Shown here: piece by piece, positions 35,447-42,976 of the stretch
Layout of the letters: every line of letters begins with the position of its first letter
How positions within the stretch are numbered: position 1 is the stretch's first letter
Assembly (NCBI GenBank): GCA_002345025.1
Contig: DDUX01000126.1
Coordinates: 1 to 57,442 of the forward strand
From: Candidatus Accumulibacter iunctus
GTDB lineage: Bacteria > Pseudomonadota > Gammaproteobacteria > Burkholderiales > Rhodocyclaceae
Direction: 5' to 3'
DNA: 57,442 nt
Notes under the pieces: generated by a model
Told to the model about the DNA's origin: nothing
The model's input: only the letters and a program-made list of their open reading frames with translations
Databases searched by the model: none
Made by a program: the position numbers and the translations under genes

Positions 35447-36190
35447 ATGAACAATACCGAATCTTCTGAACCGACCGACTATCGTCAGAGCCACGTGCAT
35501 CGCGGCAGGAACTATGATGGTAACCTTGCCGCCGATCCTTTCGATGCCTACATGAGCGATCTGGAGCGACGTCACCTGCAGAGCATCGTACCGAAACTCT
35601 TTCCGGCCGGTGTCCCGCGGTACCTCGATTTCGCCTGTGGCACGGCGCGAATCACCCACACGGTAGCGCCGTATGCGCGGCAGGCTGTCGGCGTCGATGT
35701 CTCTCCGAGCATGCTGCTGGAAGCGCGAAAACGATGCCCCGACGTGCAGTTCATCGAGGCTGATCTGACGCAGGGTGGATTGACGATCGGCACCTTCGAT
35801 CTCGCCACCGCTTTCCGCTTCTTCGGCAATGCTCAGCCCGCGCTGCGCGCGCAGGTGTTGAAGGCGCTTGCCGAAGTGGTCAAGCCTGGAGGTTACCTGA
35901 TCATCAACAACCATCGCAATCCGCAGTCGCTGGCGTCGCTGCTGCATCGCGCGACCGGCGGCAGGATGGAAATGGACCTGAGTCACTTCAGCCTGCGGCG
36001 GTTGCTGGCCGAGCACGGCTTTCGTCTCGTCGCATGCCATCCGATTGGCGCCTGGCTGTACCGGCACAAGATGATGGGTCAGACGCGCAAGGTTGACGAG
36101 CGCGTTCTCCGGCGCGAAAGACTGTTTGGCCACGCTGCGCTGGCGCCGATTGCCCCGGACACCATCCTGGTGGCTCGTCGCGTCGCCTAG
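35447..36190 (+). CDS. Class I SAM-dependent methyltransferase
   Basis: This 247-residue methyltransferase has the Rossmann SAM-binding motif LDFACGTARIT (about residues 63-73, in place of the common DxGxGxG), the acidic motif VGVDVSPSML and ATAFRFFGNAQP as motif II. KPGGYLIINNH follows as motif III. The FRFFGN segment is like that of small-molecule and sugar methyltransferases. The first 45 residues are polar, and the segment FDAYMSDLERRHL precedes the fold. Within the exopolysaccharide operon it may methylate a sugar hydroxyl or chain end. No neighbour indicates ubiquinone or protein methylation. Confidence in the fold is high, in the substrate low. Confidence 0.85.
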   Translation: MNNTESSEPTDYRQSHVHRGRNYDGNLAADPFDAYMSDLERRHLQSIVPKLFPAGVPRYLDFACGTARITHTVAPYARQAVGVDVSPSMLLEARKRCPDVQFIEADLTQGGLTIGTFDLATAFRFFGNAQPALRAQVLKALAEVVKPGGYLIINNHRNPQSLASLLHRATGGRMEMDLSHFSLRRLLAEHGFRLVACHPIGAWLYRHKMMGQTRKVDERVLRRERLFGHAALAPIAPDTILVARRVA

Positions 36191-36244
36191 GATTCAGTCG
36201 ATGATCGTCTGCTGCGGCTCTCCGAACCTGTCGCCCGTGCGTCC

Positions 36245-36982
36245 ATGAGGCCTTACCATTCGGGCATCGCGCGCTTGCGCGCGCTCTATCAGTTGCCGAC
36301 GCCGCCGGGAAATGGTGCGGCCCTCGAACTCCATCTGAGCGACCGTGGGCGCGTCGCTGGCGATCAGTGGCCGGCCGAACTGGTGGTCAGTTGCCGCCTC
36401 GGTGCGCTGGCCACTCGGCCCTGGCAGGGACTGGCCGGCGTTGCCGGCACCCATGACTGCCAGGTGTCGTACGATGCGCCACTTCCCTTCCCGCCGGCCA
36501 GTTTCGACCTCGTCATCCTGCACCATACGCTGGACGAGCTGGCAGCGGTCTTTCGCAACAGGTCGGCACATCAGGTTGCCGGCGAGTGGCTGCAGAAGAT
36601 TGCCGCGATCACGCGGCCGGGTGGCGTGGTCGTTGGTTGCGGTCTCAACAGGACGAGTCCCAGGTCCCGCTTGCGCCATCAGGGCGCCGCGTCGGCGACT
36701 GCCGAGCGGCCAGCGCTCGGCATCTTCTCCTGCCGCGCGGCACTGCTGCGCGCCGGTCTCCAGGACGTGCAGGTCTTCAACCTCTGGCCTGACGCCGACG
36801 CGCCAAGCACGATTGCCTCCATCGATGCAGCCGCTTCGCGACGCGCTTTCCGGTACGTACTCGAATCCACACGCGAATCGCTGAGCCGTTCCGGATACCT
36901 GACGCGCAGACTCGTGGCTGAACTCGGCATCAACCGCTTCCTGGAAGAAACGCTGTTCTTCTGGGGATACAAACCGTGCTGA
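36245..36982 (+). CDS. Methyltransferase-like protein of unknown function
   Basis: The 245-residue protein has a partial class I methyltransferase pattern. FDLVILHHTLDELA (about 89-102) is like the family motif II, and ITRPGGVVVGCG (about 121-132) like motif III. There is no glycine-rich SAM motif I; the matching place reads RLGALATRPWQGLAG. It may be a degenerate or strongly diverged methyltransferase, or a non-catalytic partner of the enzyme encoded 54 bases upstream. It overlaps the next gene by 7 bases, implying tight coupling to the kinase-like protein. No more specific family was recognised. Confidence 0.6.
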   Translation: MRPYHSGIARLRALYQLPTPPGNGAALELHLSDRGRVAGDQWPAELVVSCRLGALATRPWQGLAGVAGTHDCQVSYDAPLPFPPASFDLVILHHTLDELAAVFRNRSAHQVAGEWLQKIAAITRPGGVVVGCGLNRTSPRSRLRHQGAASATAERPALGIFSCRAALLRAGLQDVQVFNLWPDADAPSTIASIDAAASRRAFRYVLESTRESLSRSGYLTRRLVAELGINRFLEETLFFWGYKPC

Positions 36983-37854
36983 CCTTCGTCAAGCAGGCCC
37001 TGAGCAGCGCCGGTCTGGTCGCGGCTGGATCGCGGCTGATGTTCAACATCACCGTCTCCAAGGGCGACGTCATGTCGATCGACATCGGTGTTCCGGGGGG
37101 GCGCTGGTATCACGTGCAGGTCTGTTGCTACTACGACCTCGCTAGCCGGTTTGCCAGCGACCGGCTGGCGCGTCAACGATTCCAGGAGCGTGCTCCGGAG
37201 CCACTGGCTCACGTCCGTCATGGCGACTGGAGCATGCTCATCGCCAATGCCTGCGAGCATCGCAGCATCGCCGCCGGGGACATCGCCGGCCGACCCGGGG
37301 CGACGACGCTCGGCCGGGACCTGATCGGCTTCTTCGCCACTGCCCGTGACCACGCCCTGGTCGAGAACGCTGGGTGTACCCATGATGTTTTCATGAGCGA
37401 AACGAAAGCCTTTCTTGCCACGTCGCCAGGGCTCAGCCCGAAGGTTCTGGCCTTCCTGGACGGGCTCGACCCGTCCGACTGGGCCGACATTCCGTATATT
37501 CCACAGCATGGTGACTTCGTCCTCAACAATCTGGGCTGTTCGAAGGGTCGTCTGGTTGTCTTCGACTGGGAGGACTACGGTGCTACGGGCCTTGCCGGTT
37601 TTGACATTTGCCTGATCAGCCTGTCGGTTGCCGGAATGAACGCGACATCGGTGCGGCGGATGCAGGAGGCCGCTGATCCCGCTGGCTACCCCTGGGCATT
37701 CGCCGAGGAGGCGTGCCGCGCATCCGGGCTCGACTATGCGACCTTCAGGCGGGCGATTCCGGTATACCTGTTGGCTTTCCGGTACCTGAAGCGCAACTAC
37801 GGGCGGGAGATCGCGCACCGCGTTGACGATATCCTGCGCCAGATTCTTGGCTGA
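36976..37854 (+). CDS. APH/choline-kinase-type phosphotransferase-like protein
   Basis: The 292-residue protein has the signature core of aminoglycoside/choline kinase-like phosphotransferases. The catalytic loop is QHGDFVLNN (H178, D180, N184 or N185), followed by a metal-binding VFDWEDYG (D197). The N-terminal lobe, which should hold the nucleotide-anchoring lysine and a glycine-rich loop, is not clearly recognisable, so activity is uncertain. It starts at a GTG overlapping the previous gene by 7 bases. In exopolysaccharide loci such proteins might phosphorylate a sugar or chain terminus. Pairing with a methyltransferase recalls WbdD, which caps O-antigen chains by phosphorylation and methylation; this is inference. 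Confidence 0.75.
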   Translation: MLTFVKQALSSAGLVAAGSRLMFNITVSKGDVMSIDIGVPGGRWYHVQVCCYYDLASRFASDRLARQRFQERAPEPLAHVRHGDWSMLIANACEHRSIAAGDIAGRPGATTLGRDLIGFFATARDHALVENAGCTHDVFMSETKAFLATSPGLSPKVLAFLDGLDPSDWADIPYIPQHGDFVLNNLGCSKGRLVVFDWEDYGATGLAGFDICLISLSVAGMNATSVRRMQEAADPAGYPWAFAEEACRASGLDYATFRRAIPVYLLAFRYLKRNYGREIAHRVDDILRQILG

Positions 37855-37857
37855 GGC

Positions 37858-39351
37858 ATGATGCCCAACGAAGACGCAAGCGATTCGGCTGGCCGCCACC
37901 TCGTACGCGGATCGGCATGGATGATCGGAGCGCGATGGGCGACGCGTCTGATCGGCCTGGTCAGCACCGTCATCCTCGCCCGTCTGCTCGCGCCGGATGA
38001 TTTCGGGGTCGTTGCCATCGCCCTGATCGCCGTCGGGCTGCTCGAGACGCTCGGCTATGCCGGCGTCGACCTGGCCTTGATGCGGCCCGACGCCAACACC
38101 CGGCAGCACTTCGATACGGCATGGACGATCCAGATCATCCAGGGCCTGCTGATTGGCGGGCTTCTGTTGCTGCTGGCACCCCTGGTTGCGTGGTTCTTCA
38201 GCGAACCGCGCACGACCACCGTCATGCAGGCGATCGCCCTACGTCCGGTGATCAACGGCTTCGAGAACATCGGCATCGTCGCTTTTCGCAAGGAACTCGA
38301 TTTCGCCAAGGACTTTCGCTTCACCGTGTACACCAAGCTGGTGAACTTCTCGATTGTCGTTGGCGCTGCCTTCTATCTGGAGAACTACTGGGCGCTGGTC
38401 ATCGGCATGACCAGCAGCAGCCTGGTTGCGCTGGTTCTCAGTTACCTGATGCACCCCTATCGTCCCCGGCTCAGTGTCGTGCATGTGCGCGAGATGTGGG
38501 GCTTCTCGCAGTGGCTGATCATTTCCCGGGTCGGCGCCTTTCTCAATCGCAAGACCGATGAGTTCGTCGTCGGTCGCATTCTCGGCACCAGCGTCATGGG
38601 TGGTTACCACGTTGCCAATGAACTCGCGACGATGCCGAGCTCCGAACTCGTCATGCCGTTGCGGCGGGCGATGTTTCCCACTCTGGCAAAGGTCTCATCG
38701 GATCCGGAAGAGCTCGAGAAGCTCTTCTGTCTGAGTTTCTCCTCGATCGCCGTGCTGTGCTTCTCGGTGGGCTTCGGCCTGATGTCGATTGCCCCCGAGT
38801 TCATACCGGTCGTCCTCGGTGACAAGTGGCTGTCGGCCGTTGATGCCATGCGCTGGTTGGCGCTCTACGGTGCCTTTTCGTCGCTGATCCTGACTCTGGA
38901 GATGCCCTTGTGGGTAACTGGCCGCACCCGCCTGTCGGCTGCGCAGACCTGGATCGAACTGGCGCTGCTGTTGCCCATAGTCTTCGTCGCCACACGTCTG
39001 AACGGAATCGAAGGTGCTGCCATGGCTCGTCTCGGAGTATCGCTTCTCGTCCTGCCGGTGATGCTGCGCTTCGTATCGGGTGCCTGCTCGATCCGGATCG
39101 GCAAGCTCTATGGCGCGATCTGGCGGCCGATCGTGGCAGGGTTGCTGATGTCCCTGGTCCTGGCACTGATCACCCCGGCTGCGCTTGGATCGGTCGTTCT
39201 GGCACTGGCGCTGAAGATTGTTGCCGGCACACTCATCTTTCCCTGTGCCCTGTTCCTGCTCTGGCTCGCCGCTGGACGGCCGGCGGGGCTCGAGGCACAG
39301 GCTGCCGCGATCATTGCCTCCTACCTCGGCGCCGCCCGCCGCCGCCGGTAG
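37858..39351 (+). CDS. Wzx-type lipid-linked oligosaccharide flippase
   Basis: This 497-residue integral membrane protein is of the MOP/Polysacc_synt family, with 12 to 14 predicted spans and no large soluble domain. The N-terminal part GSAWMIGARWATRLIGL and ILARLLAPDDFGVVAIA is typical of the WzxC/TuaB-like branch. It presumably moves the lipid-linked repeat unit across the inner membrane for the polymerase encoded earlier in the operon. Two ATG codons in tandem (37858, 37861) follow GAGG, the second being better spaced. It is the last + strand gene of the operon; the next genes are convergent. Confidence 0.92.
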   Translation: MMPNEDASDSAGRHLVRGSAWMIGARWATRLIGLVSTVILARLLAPDDFGVVAIALIAVGLLETLGYAGVDLALMRPDANTRQHFDTAWTIQIIQGLLIGGLLLLLAPLVAWFFSEPRTTTVMQAIALRPVINGFENIGIVAFRKELDFAKDFRFTVYTKLVNFSIVVGAAFYLENYWALVIGMTSSSLVALVLSYLMHPYRPRLSVVHVREMWGFSQWLIISRVGAFLNRKTDEFVVGRILGTSVMGGYHVANELATMPSSELVMPLRRAMFPTLAKVSSDPEELEKLFCLSFSSIAVLCFSVGFGLMSIAPEFIPVVLGDKWLSAVDAMRWLALYGAFSSLILTLEMPLWVTGRTRLSAAQTWIELALLLPIVFVATRLNGIEGAAMARLGVSLLVLPVMLRFVSGACSIRIGKLYGAIWRPIVAGLLMSLVLALITPAALGSVVLALALKIVAGTLIFPCALFLLWLAAGRPAGLEAQAAAIIASYLGAARRRR

Positions 39352-39494
39352 CAGACAGGCCTGCACGGCGCGCGGCTGAGGAATCCCCTGGGTGACGTTC
39401 CGGACGTGCCCGACGATGCTGCATGCTGCATGCTGTCAACGGCACGGCGACCGGCGCGCCGTCCGGAGCGACCCTGGGGCGGGCCCCCTGGCAT

Positions 39495-41270
39495 TCATCG
39501 CTGCGCGTGGCGCCGCAGCCATTGCTCCAGCATCGTCAGAATCCACACCATTTCGCCGTAATAGCCGGGGTGTTCGGGCAGGTAGCTGGCGAGCAGACGG
39601 TCGACGAAGTCCCGCCGGACGATCCTCCGCGTTGCCAGCGTGTCGAGCGAATCGCGGGCCAGTTCGAGGAGCACCGGGTTACGGGTCGTCCAGACGCCAA
39701 ACGGTAGTCCGAAGCCCTTCTTCTTCTTGCTGAGGATCTCGTCCGGCAGGAAGCCGCGCAGCGCTTCCTTGAAGAACCAGCGCAGCTTGAAGCGCCGGAG
39801 CTTCCAGTCCGCTGGCAGAGTCATCGAGAAGTCGGTCAGGCGATCACTGAGCAGCGGGTAGGCGACCGCAATATCGGCCATCTGGACCGCACCGCGGACC
39901 TTCGGCAGGTCGCTGTCGGCGAGCGTATAGCGCCAGTCGTAGGCCAGCATGCGGTTGATCAGGCTGCGGGCCTGGCATTCGTCCCAGGTTGCCTGCATGT
40001 GTCGGGCCGGTTCGTGCACATCGACCCCGGACAGGAAATCGGCGCTGAGCACCTGTGCCGGACCGAGTTGCATGAGCAGGTTGAAGCTCTGCAGCCGGGC
40101 CGGCAGCGCCACCCGTGAGTGACGCACGTAGCCGGTCGCCTGCTTCAGGCCGGGGATGCGGCGCAAGGGGCTGCCATCTGTGCACATCGGTTCGATCATT
40201 TGCCGGATCGCCTGCGGTACGCTGTGGTAGAACTCGAACAGCCGTTGCATGGCGTAACGGGAGTTGCCGCCGAACAGTTCGTCGCCGCCGTCGCCAGCCA
40301 GCATCCTGCTGCAGCCATCGGCCTTCGCGAGTTGGGCGCAGTAGTACGCCGGCAGGGCAGAGGAGTTGCCGAACGGCTGATCGTAATGCTGCGCCACGGC
40401 CGGGATGCTTGCCAGCAGGTCGGACGGCGTCACGTAGTACTCGTGGTGCTCGCAGCCAAAGTGCCTGGCAGCGATGCGCGCATACTCCATCTCGTCGTAA
40501 CCTTCGGCATCGAAGCCAATCGAATACACAGGTGCCGCCGTGCCGGTGATCTGGCAGAGCATGCCGGCGACCGTCGAGCTGTCGGTGCCGCCCGACAGAA
40601 AGGCACCGACCCGCTTCTGGCCAGCGAGCTGTTCGGCAACGCTGTCGCGGATCAGGTTGCGGAACGAGTCCCGTGCCGCTTCGAAGGAGTGCCGTCGTTG
40701 CTCGTCGAAATGCAATGGCCAATGGCGAATCTCGCGCACGCCTCGTTCATCGACGAGCAGCGCATGCGCCGCCGGCAGCCGCTGCACCTGCCGGAAGATC
40801 GTCCGCGGCGCCGGGATCATGTGAAAGTACAGATAATCGAAGATCGCCTGCGGGTCCAGTTGCTGGTCGTGCCCCGGGACGCAGTCGGCACGGTCGGCAA
40901 AGGTCAGGGTTCTGCCATCGGTGAAATAGCACAGGGTCTCGATGGCGAAGCGGTCGACGGCGAGGAAGGCGGAGCGACGCACGGTATCGACGATGACCAG
41001 CGCGTAGCTGCCACCCAGGCGGGCGGTGAGGTCGACACCGTGTTCGTGCCAGCCCGCCAGTACTGAGGCAGCAAGGCCGGCGGGCGGGGCAACATCGGCC
41101 TCGCGGCTGCGGCCGGCAGCGTATTGAGGCAGGCCGATCAGCGAGCAGATGGCGCGGTCGTCGCGTGCGACCTGCTCGCCGTGCAGCGCGATCGACCGCA
41201 GCAGTTCCGGAGACGTCGCGGAGTCGAGGAGTGCGGTCAGGTCCAGATGGCCGAAAAGTCTTGCTTTCAT
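39495..41270 (-). CDS. AsnB-like protein lacking the glutaminase cysteine
   Basis: The 591-residue protein is the third asparagine-synthase-type protein of the cluster. The synthetase domain is well kept: LSGGTDSSTVAG (about residues 225-236), FDAEGYDE and GDGGDELFGG. The N-terminal glutaminase domain retains later features such as YALVIVDTVRRSAFLAVDRF and FADRADCV. However, the product begins MKARLFGHLD with no cysteine 2 and no arginine-glycine-proline motif. It may therefore use free ammonia, act as an acyl-AMP-forming ligase for another amine, or need a partner. The ATG at 41270 is chosen because the family similarity starts there; a longer frame upstream shows none. Its ribosome site is weak. 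Confidence 0.82.
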   Translation of the reverse strand: MKARLFGHLDLTALLDSATSPELLRSIALHGEQVARDDRAICSLIGLPQYAAGRSREADVAPPAGLAASVLAGWHEHGVDLTARLGGSYALVIVDTVRRSAFLAVDRFAIETLCYFTDGRTLTFADRADCVPGHDQQLDPQAIFDYLYFHMIPAPRTIFRQVQRLPAAHALLVDERGVREIRHWPLHFDEQRRHSFEAARDSFRNLIRDSVAEQLAGQKRVGAFLSGGTDSSTVAGMLCQITGTAAPVYSIGFDAEGYDEMEYARIAARHFGCEHHEYYVTPSDLLASIPAVAQHYDQPFGNSSALPAYYCAQLAKADGCSRMLAGDGGDELFGGNSRYAMQRLFEFYHSVPQAIRQMIEPMCTDGSPLRRIPGLKQATGYVRHSRVALPARLQSFNLLMQLGPAQVLSADFLSGVDVHEPARHMQATWDECQARSLINRMLAYDWRYTLADSDLPKVRGAVQMADIAVAYPLLSDRLTDFSMTLPADWKLRRFKLRWFFKEALRGFLPDEILSKKKKGFGLPFGVWTTRNPVLLELARDSLDTLATRRIVRRDFVDRLLASYLPEHPGYYGEMVWILTMLEQWLRRHAQR

Positions 41271-41566
41271 TGTTTGCAGGTTCGCCGGGCGGGGTTGTGC
41301 TGCGAGGTGGGCGGTCGCACCGGACGGCCGAGCAACGGGCAGCGAACTATGTCTTTGTCTAGGCAGCATGACGTACGAGGTTGGGCCAGAGCCACCGGAG
41401 CAGCGATTCGCGGTTGGCAGGCCGGGGCAGCGATTGTCAGCGCTGAATGCTACCCCAATCTCACCGCTCGTGCTGTGCGGGATGTCACCGCTTGTCACCC
41501 GTACCGGTAGCGCTGCGGACTGTCGTGCCTGGATCCGCGTATGCGCGGTCGGGTTTCCCAGGCGGG
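41271..41566 (-). other. 296-base spacer, no recognised gene
   Basis: This lies between the start of the AsnB-like gene and the stop of the beta-helix gene, both on the minus strand. The open frames through it are extensions of neighbours without similarity. I could not find a convincing promoter, though one is expected here for the AsnB-like gene unless it is cotranscribed with the genes upstream. Confidence 0.4.
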
Positions 41567-42976
41567 TCAGGGCGGTTGGTCCTGGAGTGCTCCGACAAGA
41601 GAAGGTGCGCCGTTCAGCCTTCTGGTGGTGTGCGGGTGGACGTATTGCGCATCGGGCGTGAGCCGCGCGCCCTGGAACTCATCGCTGAGCGGCTGGTAGG
41701 CCGTCCTGGCGGCGGTTCTTGCGAGACGGTAGTCCTGGCGCGCCGGCATCCGCAGGTCTTCCCAGTCTGCACGAACATCGTTGACCACCGTCAACCGGTC
41801 GGCGACCTGGTAGCCGCCAGGCCCAACCAGGAGATTGTTGGCCGAGACAACGCTCCCAGAACCGTGCGCGACGCGCAGGAAGGTGCCGCCGTACGGGTGG
41901 TCGTTGACGAGCGTATTGCTGGCGATGTACAGCGTGTTCACCGGCCACTTGTAGCCCTCGGCGCCGAACGACACCACTGCGGAATTCTCCGTGCCGATCT
42001 GCTGCTGGATGATGTTGCCAATGACATGGGCCACACCGCCGTTCGGGAATTCCAGTTCATAGCTGGCTCGCCCGCCGACCTCGTCGGTCAGTCGGTTGTA
42101 TCGGATGTCGTTGATGGTGGCTCGACTCTTGATCAGATGGCCGATTCCGGCATGGTGGAAGTAGCTGCCGGTGACGGTCAGCGCACGCATCGAACCAACG
42201 TACAGGTTGTGACCCCAGTGCTGGCCGTCGACATAGCTATAGGCGAACTCGCTGTCCTCGACGATCAGTTCGGATCGCGGTGCCGGGTTGTCGTTGCTGG
42301 AGACCAAGCCCATCTGATTGTTCCAGAACAGGCATCGGCGCAGACGCAGGCGCCCGCCTTCAAAGCGGATGCCAGCGCCGTTCCTGTCGCTCGCACGGGC
42401 GCCAATGAAGTCGATGTTGGCGACATCGAAGTCGCCGTTGCGAATGACCCAGATCGCCTTGCCTTCGGCGTTGCGACCACCGGCCAGCAGCCTCGCGGCG
42501 CCGCCAACGCCGCGGATGGTCAGCCTCGCCTGTTCCCAAACCGCGACGTCCTGATGGTAATCGCCTGCCTCGATCTCGACCACATCGCCGTCGCGCGCCA
42601 GTCGTGCAACCTCGCCGATGCGCCGGATCGGTCCATCCGGACTGACACGCCAGACCCGTGCGCCTGGTGGCATGCGCTCTGGTGGCGCGATCTCCGACGC
42701 GCCACGGCGTGGTGGCGGCGGCGGGATGACGAAGCGAATGCGGGCCCGGTCGGCGACCGACGGTGCGCCGAAGGTCGAGCGCAGCAGGTGCATCACAGGT
42801 GCAGCCAGAGTCTCGACCACCGGATGGCCGTCCATGCGGTGATCGGCGTAGTCCAGCAGCTCGCCCGGGGTGCGGCCGCTCTGCCGATAGAGATACCACC
42901 CGAGAAGCGCTGTCGCGGCAGCCAGGATGGCGCATGCCACCAGCGCCCGCGCGAACCAGGATCGGTGTGCGCTCAT
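41567..42976 (-). CDS. Membrane-anchored right-handed parallel beta-helix protein
   Basis: The 469-residue protein has a single N-terminal hydrophobic span (about residues 9-27), which is a signal anchor or uncleaved signal. It is followed by a proline-rich stretch and then a right-handed parallel beta-helix. The coils show the usual short beta-turn-beta pattern with stacked asparagines (IRNGDFDVANIDFIG, RCLFWNNQMG, NRLTDEVGG). The fold is shared by pectate lyases, alginate C5-epimerases and similar enzymes acting on uronic-acid polymers. A lyase or modification role on the exopolysaccharide is plausible, but no catalytic set could be assigned by eye. It overlaps the downstream end of the polymerase gene by 4 bases, so the pair is coupled. 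Confidence 0.85.
   Translation of the reverse strand: MSAHRSWFARALVACAILAAATALLGWYLYRQSGRTPGELLDYADHRMDGHPVVETLAAPVMHLLRSTFGAPSVADRARIRFVIPPPPPRRGASEIAPPERMPPGARVWRVSPDGPIRRIGEVARLARDGDVVEIEAGDYHQDVAVWEQARLTIRGVGGAARLLAGGRNAEGKAIWVIRNGDFDVANIDFIGARASDRNGAGIRFEGGRLRLRRCLFWNNQMGLVSSNDNPAPRSELIVEDSEFAYSYVDGQHWGHNLYVGSMRALTVTGSYFHHAGIGHLIKSRATINDIRYNRLTDEVGGRASYELEFPNGGVAHVIGNIIQQQIGTENSAVVSFGAEGYKWPVNTLYIASNTLVNDHPYGGTFLRVAHGSGSVVSANNLLVGPGGYQVADRLTVVNDVRADWEDLRMPARQDYRLARTAARTAYQPLSDEFQGARLTPDAQYVHPHTTRRLNGAPSLVGALQDQPP

Noticed and set aside
39352..39494. Repeat GCTGCATGCTGCATGCTG near 39430 as a possible phase-variation tract
   Set aside because: Only two or three imperfect units lying in a non-coding convergent spacer; no gene would be affected.
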